From positions 1 through 64,000 of the forward strand of contig NZ_JAUSRO010000019.1 of the NCBI RefSeq assembly GCF_030811835.1: a stretch of 64,000 nt of DNA. Reading direction: 5' to 3'. Below the pieces are notes generated by a model. It made no database searches and was not told where the DNA came from. It saw only the letters and a program-made list of their open reading frames with translations. Shown here in pieces: positions 32,865 to 40,910 of this stretch. The DNA is from Variovorax ginsengisoli. GTDB lineage: Bacteria > Pseudomonadota > Gammaproteobacteria > Burkholderiales > Burkholderiaceae_C. A program made the translations under genes and the position numbers. Within the stretch, counting starts at the first letter, position 1; the number at the start of each line of letters is the position of its first letter.

Positions 32865-33404
32865 ATGCAACCCTTGCGCTCCCACGAACTTCCCACGCTC
32901 ACCGAACTGGCCTTGCGCGTTGCCACCACGCTGCGCGAGCGCGGGCAAAAAGTCGCCGTGGCCGAATCGTCGGCCGGCGGACTCGTCTGCGCCGCGCTGC
33001 TCGCCATCCCCGGCGCATCGGCCTACTTCGTCGGCGGAGCCGTCATTTATACCCGGCGTGCCGGCAAGGCCCTGCTCGGCCTGACGCCGCAAGACATGAC
33101 CGGCCTGCGCGGCGAGACCGAACCCTATGCGGCGCTCATTGCCGGCCGCACGCGCGACGTGCATCGCGCCACCTGGGGCATCGCCGAAAGCGGTGCGGCC
33201 GGGCCTTCGCCCAGTCCGTACGGCGACGTGCCCGGCCGCGTGTGCCTGGCCATCGCGGGCGCGCGGACGGCCGTGCAGACCGTCGAGACAGGGCTACAGG
33301 ATCGCCCCATGAACATGGACCTCTTCGCGCGCCATCTGCTCGCACTGTTTGATCAGACCCTGCACGCCCAGGAAGCGTCGGACGTTTTTGAAGCCGCACC
33401 GTGA
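32865..33404 (+). CDS. CinA-family nicotinamide-nucleotide amidohydrolase-like protein
   Basis: A 179-residue protein equal to the C-terminal CinA/PncC domain alone: VAVAESSAGGLVCAALLAIPGASAYFVGGAVIY, then GETEPYAALIAG and WGIAESGAAGP. PncC deamidates nicotinamide mononucleotide in NAD recycling. The usual AESCTGG motif reads AESSAGG here and the sequence belongs to a divergent branch, so catalytic function is probable but not assured. It is probably a single-gene unit. Confidence 0.8.
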   Translation: MQPLRSHELPTLTELALRVATTLRERGQKVAVAESSAGGLVCAALLAIPGASAYFVGGAVIYTRRAGKALLGLTPQDMTGLRGETEPYAALIAGRTRDVHRATWGIAESGAAGPSPSPYGDVPGRVCLAIAGARTAVQTVETGLQDRPMNMDLFARHLLALFDQTLHAQEASDVFEAAP

Positions 33405-33429
33405 CGTTGCGCCCGCGACACGGCATCGC

Positions 33430-33458
33430 TTCACAGCGTCAAAAGTGCTCGCTACGAT
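33430..33458 (+). promoter_or_regulatory. Sigma-70-type promoter of the leader/GNAT unit
   Basis: TTCACA at 33430-33435 and TACGAT at 33453-33458 are separated by exactly 17 bp. Transcription would begin near 33465, giving a 5' leader of about 30 nt before the small ORF at 33494 and about 295 nt before the GNAT start at 33760. Confidence 0.6.
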
Positions 33459-33493
33459 GGCGAGTTCCCACCATCACACGCAGGAGGTGTCGC

Positions 33494-33595
33494 ATGCACT
33501 CGCAAAACTCCCCTACCGCCACCCTCGGGCAGCGCGTGGTGATGGTCATCGGCCCCATTGCCGGCCTACGGCCCGGCATCGGTCCGCGCGGCTGA
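33494..33595 (+). CDS. 33-codon ORF, candidate regulatory leader peptide
   Basis: A short ORF with one of the best ribosome-binding sites in the window (AGGAGG, 6 nt before the ATG). The peptide begins MHSQNSPTATLGQRVVMVIG and ends PIAGLRPGIGPRG. It has no signal peptide and no known domain, and includes the rare CTA Leu codon before CGG-CCC (Arg-Pro). It is followed by mutually exclusive hairpins and an intrinsic terminator just before an acetyltransferase gene, which is the architecture of ribosome-dependent attenuation. It could instead be a small functional protein. Function is inference. Confidence 0.6.
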   Translation: MHSQNSPTATLGQRVVMVIGPIAGLRPGIGPRG

Positions 33596-33623
33596 TCCTT
33601 CCCTGACTGCCTGACGATCCGAC

Positions 33624-33673
33624 GCCGCACGCCGCGGCGTGGCGTTGTGCGGCACCGGTTTCCGGCCTGCCGC
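33624..33673 (+). promoter_or_regulatory. Mutually exclusive hairpins downstream of the leader ORF
   Basis: Stem A pairs GCCGCAC at 33624-33630 with GTGCGGC at 33647-33653. Stem B pairs GCGGCA at 33649-33654 with TGCCGC at 33668-33673 and encloses CCGG-TTT-CCGG. Both stems need bases 33649-33653, so only one can form. A run of nine T follows at 33690-33698. This is the type of switch seen in attenuators. Confidence 0.5.
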
Positions 33674-33709
33674 CCGCCCTTTCGAACCCTTTTTTTTTGA
33701 AGCGCAGCG

Positions 33710-33747
33710 GCGCCCCGTGCGGGCAGCACGCGGGGCGCTTGCTTTTT
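33710..33747 (+). terminator. Intrinsic terminator directly upstream of the GNAT gene
   Basis: GCGCCCCGTGC at 33710-33720 pairs, with a 2-nt bulge, with GCACGCGGGGCGC at 33726-33738; TTGCTTTTT follows. It ends 12 bp before the GNAT start codon, where a normal terminator would only make sense as an attenuator or as the end of a separate small transcript. Confidence 0.65.
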
Positions 33748-33759
33748 CTCAAGGCATCC

Positions 33760-34854
33760 ATGACCGATTCCCACCTCATCGAGGTCAGCGTCTTCGATCC
33801 CGATCGCGCCTCCGCCGCGCAATGGGCGGCGTACCACGCGTTCCGACGCGCACGCCATGCCGAGGACCTCCCAGACGACCCTCTTCTCGACGACCCCGAG
33901 TTCGAGGAGGTGCTGCGCACCTCCTCGCCGCTGGCCGCCAGCCACCGCTTCATTGCGAGCGAGCGGGGCGTGCTCGCCGGCAACATGATCCTCTGCCACC
34001 GCCGCGAGAACACGCCCGACCATGCGGCGTTCGCGCCCTTCGTCGACGTGTTCGGCGGCGTCCTGACGACTCACCGCCGCCGCGGCGTGGCGACCGCGCT
34101 GCTGCAGACGGCGCATGCCTTCATGACCGACGCTGCGCAGACGACCGCCACCTTCAAGGTGCACCACGACGCCTCGAACGCATTCCTTCGCATGCTGGGC
34201 GCGACGCAGAAGCACCGGATGATGGAAAACCGCCTGTCGTTCGATCAGCTCGACGCCCCCCTGCTCGCGCACTGGGAAGCCACTGCTGCCACGCCGTCGA
34301 ACGGGTTACGTTGGGAGGTGCATGCCGGCCGGGTGCCGATGGCACGTCTGGCCTCGCTCATGGCACCGTTCTCTCACCTCATCAACGAACAGCCGCTGGG
34401 CAGCCTCGAGATGCCTCGCATCCGCTACGAACTGGAAGGCTATGAGAGCTGGTATGCCGACATGGACCGTCGTGGCGGCGAGCATTTCCTGGTGCTGCTG
34501 CTCGACGGCGACGAGGTGGCCGCGATGTGCGACGCCAGCTGGGACCGCCGCACGCCTGATCGTGTGCATCAGGGTCTGACTGCGGTCGCGAGCTCCTGGC
34601 GAGGCCGGGGCCTGGCCAAGGGCGTGAAGGCCGCGATGCTGGCACTGGTGCGACGCCGCCACCCGCAGACGCGCCTCATCATCACGCACAACGCAAACGT
34701 GAATGCGCCCATGCTGTCGATCAACACACGCCTGGGCTTTGCGGTGTACCGGGAGAACACGCTCTACCAGATCGATCGCGACGCACTCGGCGCGGCGCTC
34801 GCGCGCAGGCAGGACAGCGCAAGAACGCCTCAGCGCCCGACCAGCGCCATGTAG
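33760..34854 (+). CDS. Tandem GNAT-domain acetyltransferase
   Basis: A 364-residue protein with two GNAT-like halves. The N-terminal half has GGVLTTHRRRGVATALLQTA (about residues 92-112), an acetyl-CoA pyrophosphate-binding motif. The C-terminal half has VASSWRGRGLAKGVKAAMLALV and THNANVNAPMLSINTRLGF (about 275-330). Double-GNAT proteins include antibiotic- and thiol-modifying enzymes; the substrate here is unknown. The ribosome-binding site is weak (CAAGG) and an intrinsic terminator lies just upstream, implying regulated expression. The 3' end overlaps the convergent gene at 34830 by 25 bp. Confidence 0.8.
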   Translation: MTDSHLIEVSVFDPDRASAAQWAAYHAFRRARHAEDLPDDPLLDDPEFEEVLRTSSPLAASHRFIASERGVLAGNMILCHRRENTPDHAAFAPFVDVFGGVLTTHRRRGVATALLQTAHAFMTDAAQTTATFKVHHDASNAFLRMLGATQKHRMMENRLSFDQLDAPLLAHWEATAATPSNGLRWEVHAGRVPMARLASLMAPFSHLINEQPLGSLEMPRIRYELEGYESWYADMDRRGGEHFLVLLLDGDEVAAMCDASWDRRTPDRVHQGLTAVASSWRGRGLAKGVKAAMLALVRRRHPQTRLIITHNANVNAPMLSINTRLGFAVYRENTLYQIDRDALGAALARRQDSARTPQRPTSAM

Positions 34855-35435
34855 GCCTGGCGTGTCTCGGGCGAGACCGCATCGATGAGTTGGTCGTAGC
34901 GCGTCTGGTGGCGCGCGAGCATGCGTGCCGACGCCACCGCTTTGGACTTGCAGTACCAGTGGCAGGTGTGCTGCATGAGGAACAGTTCGGCCGACATCGT
35001 GAAGGCCTTGCGCTTGGGCGTGAGTTGGCGGGCGTTCCTGGCGGTGTCGGCGATGCCGCGTGCGTGGATGGCAAAGGCCTTGCGCAGATCGAAGGTGGCA
35101 GCCGGGGCGAGCTTGGCCGCATAGGGCAAGCCGATCGGCAGCGTGCTCACCCGGGTCGAGAGTTCGTCGGTGCGCGAGAACTCGGCGGCGAAGCTCTGGA
35201 ACTGGTTGGCCAGCGCGTCCTCGGTGGAATTCAGCAGGTTCCAGATCTGATCGCGGCGCGCCGGGTCGTCCTCGCCCAGGCAGCGCAGGTACCCCTGCGT
35301 GAGGTTCTCCATGAGCTTCTCGATCTGGTATTGGCCCAGGTGGCTGGCCAGCAGCACGATGCGGGCGCGGTGGTCGCGTGCCTTGAGCGCCAAGGCTGCA
35401 ATGACGGCCAGGGCCGCCAAGATGAAGAAATCCAT
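34830..35435 (-). CDS. Conserved-looking membrane-anchored hypothetical protein
   Basis: A 201-residue protein not recognised. A single hydrophobic N-terminal segment (FFILAALAVIAALAL, residues 3-18) would anchor it, followed by a helical, charged domain with LGQYQIEKLMENLTQGYLRCLGED and a Cys/Trp motif (HTCHWYCKSK) near residue 160. The tail VSPETRQAYMALVGR resembles a helical end. Codon use and third-position GC match neighbours, so it is very likely a real gene. It converges on the GNAT gene. Confidence 0.65.
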   Translation of the reverse strand: MDFFILAALAVIAALALKARDHRARIVLLASHLGQYQIEKLMENLTQGYLRCLGEDDPARRDQIWNLLNSTEDALANQFQSFAAEFSRTDELSTRVSTLPIGLPYAAKLAPAATFDLRKAFAIHARGIADTARNARQLTPKRKAFTMSAELFLMQHTCHWYCKSKAVASARMLARHQTRYDQLIDAVSPETRQAYMALVGR

Positions 35436-35617
35436 TGTCGTGGTTCAGCAAGTAAGAAGGTTCAAGGGTTGAAGTGTAGTGATGCGCCACCGTCGCCGGC
35501 CTCTGCCGATAGCCGGACAAGGCAACGGCTGACGCCCTTTGCCGCCATTGCCCGAAGCGGCGAGGCCAGTTTGTCGCCCACGGTCAAGCATTGCTCAGGA
35601 GCATCCCAGGAGACTGC

Positions 35618-35839
35618 ATGAATACACCGACAAACATCCGTGACGGCAAGACGCCGCACGACGAACCCGAAATCACCCAGGAAGAAGCTGTGCCCAACGA
35701 TGGCCGTGACGTCGAAGGCGAAGCGATGATGAAAGAGGTGGGCAACAAGAAGCTCCAGGAGCCCGGCGACCGGGAGCACAAGACCCCTGAAAAGGCAGCG
35801 GCCACGCCCGACGCGCAGCAGCCCGACGGCAGCCGATGA
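35618..35839 (+). CDS. Small acidic disordered hypothetical protein
   Basis: A 73-residue protein rich in Glu, Asp, Lys and Pro with no hydrophobic core (EPEITQEEAVPNDGRDVEGEA). The ATG at 35618 is preceded by CCAGGAGA at good spacing, which supports translation. It looks intrinsically disordered, and function is unknown. It lies between the hypothetical at 34830 and the convergent end of the cobalamin cluster. Confidence 0.6.
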   Translation: MNTPTNIRDGKTPHDEPEITQEEAVPNDGRDVEGEAMMKEVGNKKLQEPGDREHKTPEKAAATPDAQQPDGSR

Positions 35840-35870
35840 ACAAATGATCGGCCCCTGGCCTGCGTGAAAT

Positions 35871-36878
35871 TCAGATGCCTCGCACCGCCCGCCACGCCTC
35901 TTCCCATGCGTGCTGCGAGTCTGGATGCAGCACTGCCATTCTCACGTGCCCCGGCAGGCCGAATGAAGCTGTGTCACGCAGCTTGACCCCGTGTGCGCGC
36001 AGCCTGCCGCCCAGCTGTGCCACATCTTTGACCGGCGGTGCCGCGACGAAGAAGTTGCAGTTGCTCGGCAGGCTGTGCCACCCCATGTCATCGCAGCGCT
36101 TGCGTTGCAACGCCTTCCAGTGGCGAAGGACCGTGCGGCTGTCGTCCAGCCAGCGCTGCACGGACGGCTGTACCCAGCTCGCAAGCAGCGCCACGCCGTG
36201 TGCGCCCACGGGCCAGGAAGGCGCCATTGCATGGACCCGTTCGACCGCATCGCCGGCGTCCGTGGGGGCGATGGCGTAGGCTGCACGGATGCCCGTCAGG
36301 CCCAGCGCCTTGTTGGGCGTCCAGAGCTGCCAGACGGTGTCCAGCGCGGCGTCTGGCACATCGGCCATGCCGTCCAGCCGCAGCGGTTCGTAGGCACGGT
36401 CGATCACCTGCACGGCCGACGGATCCGCCGTGCGCAGGCGCGTACCTAACCCGGCCTCGGATTGCCCGAGAGGACTCGACGGTTCGCAGTGCCACGCCAG
36501 CCCGACATCTGCAGTGACGGGTTCGTCGCAGCGTGCGGCCAGACCCCATGCCTGCGCCGCACGGGCGTAGTCGCCATAACTCAGCCGAGGCAATGCCACC
36601 GCCGTGCCGGGCCGGACCCGGGCGACCGCCGCGGTGATCCGCGAAATGAACTCGCTGGCACTCGCGGCCATGACGATACGTGCCGGCGACACCGCATGGA
36701 ACGCTGCGAGCTGTTGACGCAACGCCGTGTAGCGTGGATCGGGATAATGCGCCGCACTCACCTGCCGCAGCGCCTTCGCCACCTCGGGACACGGGCCGCA
36801 GCCGTTGCCATTGGTCGAGAAGTCATGCGGTGCCGCGCCCTGGGCATCGGGGCCGCCGTGCTGCAGGGTGTTCATCAT
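35871..36878 (-). CDS. cobC: Threonine-phosphate decarboxylase-type PLP enzyme (CobC/CobD family)
   Basis: A 335-residue class I/II PLP aminotransferase-fold protein. It opens with FSTNGNGCGPCPEVAKALRQV, has YPDPRYTALRQQLAAFH near residue 45, and the PLP-lysine region TPNKALGLTGIRAAY around 215-230. In cobalamin gene clusters this family makes (R)-1-amino-2-propanol phosphate for the nucleotide loop. The start at 36878 overlaps the cbiB stop by 4 bp (ATGA). It is the last gene of the riboswitch-led cluster. Naming differs between species (cobC in Pseudomonas, cobD in Salmonella). Confidence 0.88.
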   Translation of the reverse strand: MMNTLQHGGPDAQGAAPHDFSTNGNGCGPCPEVAKALRQVSAAHYPDPRYTALRQQLAAFHAVSPARIVMAASASEFISRITAAVARVRPGTAVALPRLSYGDYARAAQAWGLAARCDEPVTADVGLAWHCEPSSPLGQSEAGLGTRLRTADPSAVQVIDRAYEPLRLDGMADVPDAALDTVWQLWTPNKALGLTGIRAAYAIAPTDAGDAVERVHAMAPSWPVGAHGVALLASWVQPSVQRWLDDSRTVLRHWKALQRKRCDDMGWHSLPSNCNFFVAAPPVKDVAQLGGRLRAHGVKLRDTASFGLPGHVRMAVLHPDSQHAWEEAWRAVRGI

Positions 36879-37858
36879 CCTGCGAGGTGCCGCCACGCCA
36901 GCAGCATCGGCAACGCACCCAGCGCGACGGTGGCGACCACACGGTGGCCAAGCCGCGCGGCGGCCCCGCTGTCGGTGGCCACCGGCGAACGGCCTGCCGC
37001 ATGCAGCGTGTACACGCCCGGCTTGCCAAGCCGAACGTCCAGGCGCAGTGCCATCGCGGCCATGGGCCAGCCGCTGTTGGGCGATGGCGTGCGCTGCGCC
37101 TCGCGGCGCAGCCGACGCCAGCCCTGGCGCGCCACCCGGCCGCGCGGTGCGGTCATCCACAGCACGGCGGCCGTCATCCGTGCCGGCAGCCACGAGAGCA
37201 CGTCGTCGACGCGCGCGGTCCACTTGCCCGCCCAGGTCCAGTCGCGGCCGCCGCGCTCCCCGAGGTAGCCCCACATCGCGTCGGCGGTGTTCGCGAAGCG
37301 GTACAACGCCGCGCCCGGCAGGCCGAGCAGCACAAACCAGAACAGCGGCGCGACCACCGAATCGTTGAGGTTCTCGGCCAGCGACTCGATGGCGCTTTCG
37401 CGCACCTCGGCCTCGCTGAGCACCGCCACATCGCGGCTCACCAGCCGCGCCAGCTGCGCCCGGCCGGCGGCCAGCGACACCCCCAGCGCCGTCTCGACCG
37501 CCAGCACCTCGGCGTGCAGCATGCGCCAGGCCAGCAGCGGCTTGAGGCACAGGCCCAGCAAGGGCGCTGACAGCCACCACGGCAATTGCACCAGCAACCC
37601 TTGCACGCCGAGCGCCACGGCGAGCACGCAGCCTGCACCGACGCACCAGGCCAGCATGCCGGCCACAAAGGCCCGTGCACGTCGGTAGGGCCGGCCCATC
37701 GGTGGCGCCACGCGCGCGCCTGCCCAGCCCAGATAGCGCCCCATCCAAACCACCGGATGCCAGCGCGCCGGCGGCTCGCCCCAGCAGTGATCGACGAGCA
37801 GTGCAATGCACAGCGCCGCCCAGGTGGACAGGCCCGCCAGCATCGCTGCATCCCTCAT
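36875..37858 (-). CDS. cbiB: Adenosylcobinamide-phosphate synthase (CbiB/CobD)
   Basis: A 327-residue integral membrane protein with about five hydrophobic segments and family motifs LLVDHCWGEPPARWHPVVWMG, RESAIESLAENLNDSVVAPLFW, and ANTADAMWGY. It joins aminopropanol (phosphate) to adenosylcobyric acid. The ATG at 37858 overlaps the bluB stop, and the end overlaps cobC. Confidence 0.92.
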   Translation of the reverse strand: MRDAAMLAGLSTWAALCIALLVDHCWGEPPARWHPVVWMGRYLGWAGARVAPPMGRPYRRARAFVAGMLAWCVGAGCVLAVALGVQGLLVQLPWWLSAPLLGLCLKPLLAWRMLHAEVLAVETALGVSLAAGRAQLARLVSRDVAVLSEAEVRESAIESLAENLNDSVVAPLFWFVLLGLPGAALYRFANTADAMWGYLGERGGRDWTWAGKWTARVDDVLSWLPARMTAAVLWMTAPRGRVARQGWRRLRREAQRTPSPNSGWPMAAMALRLDVRLGKPGVYTLHAAGRSPVATDSGAAARLGHRVVATVALGALPMLLAWRHLAG

Positions 37859-38532
37859 TGCGCGGCCCCTGCGAACAGGTCGGACGGCTGACCCCATTGC
37901 TCGTCGAAGACGAGCCCGGCCAAGGCCTCGCGTCGCGCCCATCGCTCGCGCTGCAGCATCGGCTCGTCGTAGAACGCGTCGACCGGCCCCAGGCACAGCA
38001 CGGCGATGGGCGCCGCGCCGTTGGGAAGTTGCATCAACGCGGCCAGGGCCGCCGGTTCGAAAAGCGAGACCCAGCCCATGCCCAGGCCTTCGGCGCGTGC
38101 CGCGAGCCAGAGGTTCTGGATGGCACACGCCGCCGACGCCAGGTCCATCTCAGGCAGAGTGCGGCGGCCGAACACATGGCGCTCGCGGCCGTCGGCCAGG
38201 GCCACGACCAGCACCTCGGCTGCATCGAGCACACCCTGCACCTTCAGGCGCATGAAGGCATCCTCGCGCTCACCCAAAGCGCGCGCGGTGTGCAGCCGCT
38301 CGGCCTCGACCAGGGCGTGAAGGCGCTCGCGCATGGCACGGTCGCGCACGCGCAGAAAACGCCACGGCTGCATGAAGCCCACGCTCGGCCCAAGGTGCGC
38401 GGCCTCCAGCAAGCGCCGCAGCAAGTCAGGCGCGACCTCACCGCCCGAAAAATGGCGCATGTCGCGGCGCTCCCGGATGGCGCGGTAGACGGCCTCCCGT
38501 TCGTCATCGGCGAAAGCGTGGACAGCGTTCAA
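37855..38532 (-). CDS. bluB: 5,6-dimethylbenzimidazole synthase BluB
   Basis: A 225-residue nitroreductase-fold protein with the BluB pattern RAIRERRDMRHFSGG, LEAAHLGPSVGFMQPWRFL and EGLGMGWVSLFEP. BluB breaks down reduced FMN with oxygen to form the lower ligand of B12. The start appears to be TTG at 38532, overlapping the cobO stop (TTGA); no ATG or GTG exists before residue 25, which already lies in conserved sequence. The cell can thus make its own DMB and is aerobic or microaerobic. Confidence 0.92.
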   Translation of the reverse strand: MNAVHAFADDEREAVYRAIRERRDMRHFSGGEVAPDLLRRLLEAAHLGPSVGFMQPWRFLRVRDRAMRERLHALVEAERLHTARALGEREDAFMRLKVQGVLDAAEVLVVALADGRERHVFGRRTLPEMDLASAACAIQNLWLAARAEGLGMGWVSLFEPAALAALMQLPNGAAPIAVLCLGPVDAFYDEPMLQRERWARREALAGLVFDEQWGQPSDLFAGAAQ

Positions 38533-39098
38533 TCCTCGATCCCGCGCTGCGCCGGAATGCCCGCCTTGAACGCATGCTTGACCATCTGCATCTCGGTCAC
38601 GGTGTCGGCCAGTTCGATGAGTTCGGGCGGGCAGCGGCGGCCGGTGAGTACCACATGCACGTCCCTGGGCCGCGCGCGCAGCGCCGCCAGCACGTCGTCG
38701 ACCGGCAGCCAGCCGTAGATCAGCGGATAGGTGATTTCGTCGAGCACCACCAGGAAATGATCGCCCGACAGAATCGCATTCCTGGCGCGCGCCCAGCCGT
38801 CGCGGGCGAGCTGTGCCGAGCGTTCGAGGTCCTGGCTCTTCCAGCTGAAGCCGTCGCCCAGCCCTTCGATCGGAATGCCGATCTGCTCAAACATGCGGTG
38901 CTCACCGAAGCGCGCGCTGGGCACCTTCATGAACTGGTAGATCTTCACCGCCTTGCCGCGGCCATGCGCGCGCAGCGCCAGGCCGAATGCGGCCGTGCTC
39001 TTGCCTTTGCCGTCGCCCGTGTTGACGATGACCAGGCCCCGGCGCTCGCCCTCGGGCTTTTCGTAGGGCTTGGCTGTGGGCGGGGTTTCGACTTGCAT
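38529..39098 (-). CDS. cobO: Corrinoid adenosyltransferase CobO/BtuR type
   Basis: A 189-residue P-loop ATPase: VIVNTGDGKGKSTAAFGLALRAHG at about residues 22-45, FMKVPSARFGEHRMFEQIG, and VVLDEITYPLIYGWL with the catalytic-site Asp/Glu. It transfers the 5'-deoxyadenosyl group to cobalt of corrinoids. The ATG at 39098 gives a normal family length. It follows btuD by 34 bp, the only clear spacer inside the cluster. Confidence 0.93.
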   Translation of the reverse strand: MQVETPPTAKPYEKPEGERRGLVIVNTGDGKGKSTAAFGLALRAHGRGKAVKIYQFMKVPSARFGEHRMFEQIGIPIEGLGDGFSWKSQDLERSAQLARDGWARARNAILSGDHFLVVLDEITYPLIYGWLPVDDVLAALRARPRDVHVVLTGRRCPPELIELADTVTEMQMVKHAFKAGIPAQRGIED

Positions 39099-39132
39099 AG
39101 GGATGGAGGGTGTTCGGAAGAGTTGATTGGTT

Positions 39133-39927
39133 TCAGCGAGGAAGTGCGATCCACTGGCCGGCCACGCGGTGCACGCGCACCCGCTGGTCGAACACGTGTT
39201 CCAGGGCGGCATGGGTGGCTGGATCGTCGCAGGTGCCGTGATGCACGATGCGCCCCTGGGCCATCACCACGAGCTGGTCCGCCGCGAGTGCCACCGACAG
39301 CTCGTGCAGCACACTGACCACCGTTGCGCCGGCGGCTGCCAGAGAACGCGTGGTGGCCATCCAGTCGGCCTGATGGGGCGGGTCCAGGTTGGCCAGCGGT
39401 TCGTCCATCAGCAGCAATTCGGCTTCGACAGCCAGCGCGCGCGCGAGCAGCACGCGCTGGCGCTCACCGCCCGAGAGCTCGCCCAGCGTCCGGTCGCGCC
39501 AGTCCCAGGCATGCGTGCTGCGCAGCGCGCGTTCCACGGCGTCGCGATCCGCCGGGCTCGGCGCGGCCAGCCAGCGCTGATGCGGCAGACGCCCGAGCAT
39601 GACGACGTCCCCTACGCGCAGGTCGTCGGCACTGCCCTCGCCCGCACCGCCCTGGCCCAGCCACGCGAGACGCTGCGCGCGCACGCGACCTGGCAGTTCG
39701 CGCAGCGGCTCGCCGAACAGCCGCACCTCGCCGCCGTGGCCCAGCAGGCCGGCGAGCACGCGCAGCAGGGTCGACTTTCCCGCACCGTTGGGGCCGACGA
39801 TGCTGGTCCAGCAGCCGGCGGCAAGATGCAGGTCGATGCCGTGCAGCACGCGCACACCGCCCAAGGACGCCTGAATACCAGTGGCCTGCAGGGCCGGCGG
39901 CGGCAGAAGGTCGTTGCGATGGCTCAT
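39133..39927 (-). CDS. btuD: Cobalamin ABC importer ATPase BtuD-like
   Basis: A 264-residue ABC ATPase: Walker A GPNGAGKST (about residues 44-52), signature LSGGERQRV, Walker B LLLMDEPLANLD and switch His in VLHELS. It is the FecE/BtuD class that works with a BtuC-type permease. The ATG at 39927 overlaps the permease stop (ATGA). Cobalamin specificity is inferred from the cluster. Confidence 0.92.
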   Translation of the reverse strand: MSHRNDLLPPPALQATGIQASLGGVRVLHGIDLHLAAGCWTSIVGPNGAGKSTLLRVLAGLLGHGGEVRLFGEPLRELPGRVRAQRLAWLGQGGAGEGSADDLRVGDVVMLGRLPHQRWLAAPSPADRDAVERALRSTHAWDWRDRTLGELSGGERQRVLLARALAVEAELLLMDEPLANLDPPHQADWMATTRSLAAAGATVVSVLHELSVALAADQLVVMAQGRIVHHGTCDDPATHAALEHVFDQRVRVHRVAGQWIALPR

Positions 39928-40910
39928 GCTTTTCGGTGCATGAGCCACAGCAGGTAGCTGCCGCCGAGCAGCGCGGTCAGCACCCCCACCGGCAATTCCT
40001 GCGGCGCGATGAGCCAGCGTGCGCCCAGGTCGGCGGCCATCAACAGCAGCCCCCCCATCAGTGCCGACAGGACGATCAGCCACGCATGCGTGGTCTTGAG
40101 CACCGAGCGCACCAGGTGCGGCGAGGCCAGGCCGACGAAGGCGATCAGGCCGGTCTGGGCCACGGCGGCCCCCGTGGCCAGCGCCAGCACCGCGATCAGC
40201 GCGGCGCGCATGCGCCCGAGCGGCAGGCCCAGGCTGCGGGCGGTGGCCTCGCCGAGCGCCAGGCCGTCGAGCACCGGCGCGAGCGCCCAGGCCAGCACCA
40301 GGCAGGTACCGCCCAGCGCCGCCATCACGGCGCAAGCGCTCCAGCCGACCAGCCCCGTGCTGCCCAGCATGAAGCCGGTGAGCGCCTGCATGATGTCGAT
40401 CGAGGCGATGCTGATCAGGTCCTTCACCGCGCCGAGCACCACACCCACGATCACGCCCGCCAGCAGCAGGCGCAGGGTGTGCTGCACACCGCGCGCCAAC
40501 GTCAGCGTGAGCAACACCGCGAGCACCGCGCCCACGAAAGCGGCACCGGTCAGGCCCAGCCGTACCACCCATTCGGTGCTCGCAGGCGAAGCGCCGAACA
40601 GCAGCAGCGCGACCGCCACGCCCATGGAGGCGCCCGAGGCGCTGCCCAACAGGTAGGGATCGGCCAGCGGATTGCGGAACAGGCCCTGTGCCACAGCGCC
40701 CGCCAGCCCGAGCAGCGCGCCCGCAAGCCAGGCGCCGAGCGTGCGCGGCAGCCGGATGTCCGACACGATCTGCAGCGCGACCGGGTCATGCCGCGCCGCG
40801 AGCACACTCTCGAAGCCCGTGCTGCCGATGCAAAGGCCCAGCGCAAGCAACGCCACGGCCACCGCCAGCAGCGCGCCGCCGACCCCCACGGCACGACGCG
40901 CCTGCGTCAC
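39924..40910 (-). CDS. btuC: Cobalamin ABC importer permease BtuC-like
   Basis: A 328-residue FecCD/BtuC permease with about ten TM segments: RLPRTLGAWLAGALLGLAGA, FRNPLADPYLLGSASGASMG, and QTGLIAFVGLASPHLVR (the coupling-helix region). The start is GTG at 40910, overlapping the btuF stop as GTGA; upstream sequence in the frame is only antisense-like. It carries corrinoids across the inner membrane with BtuD and BtuF. Confidence 0.92.
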   Translation of the reverse strand: MTQARRAVGVGGALLAVAVALLALGLCIGSTGFESVLAARHDPVALQIVSDIRLPRTLGAWLAGALLGLAGAVAQGLFRNPLADPYLLGSASGASMGVAVALLLFGASPASTEWVVRLGLTGAAFVGAVLAVLLTLTLARGVQHTLRLLLAGVIVGVVLGAVKDLISIASIDIMQALTGFMLGSTGLVGWSACAVMAALGGTCLVLAWALAPVLDGLALGEATARSLGLPLGRMRAALIAVLALATGAAVAQTGLIAFVGLASPHLVRSVLKTTHAWLIVLSALMGGLLLMAADLGARWLIAPQELPVGVLTALLGGSYLLWLMHRKA

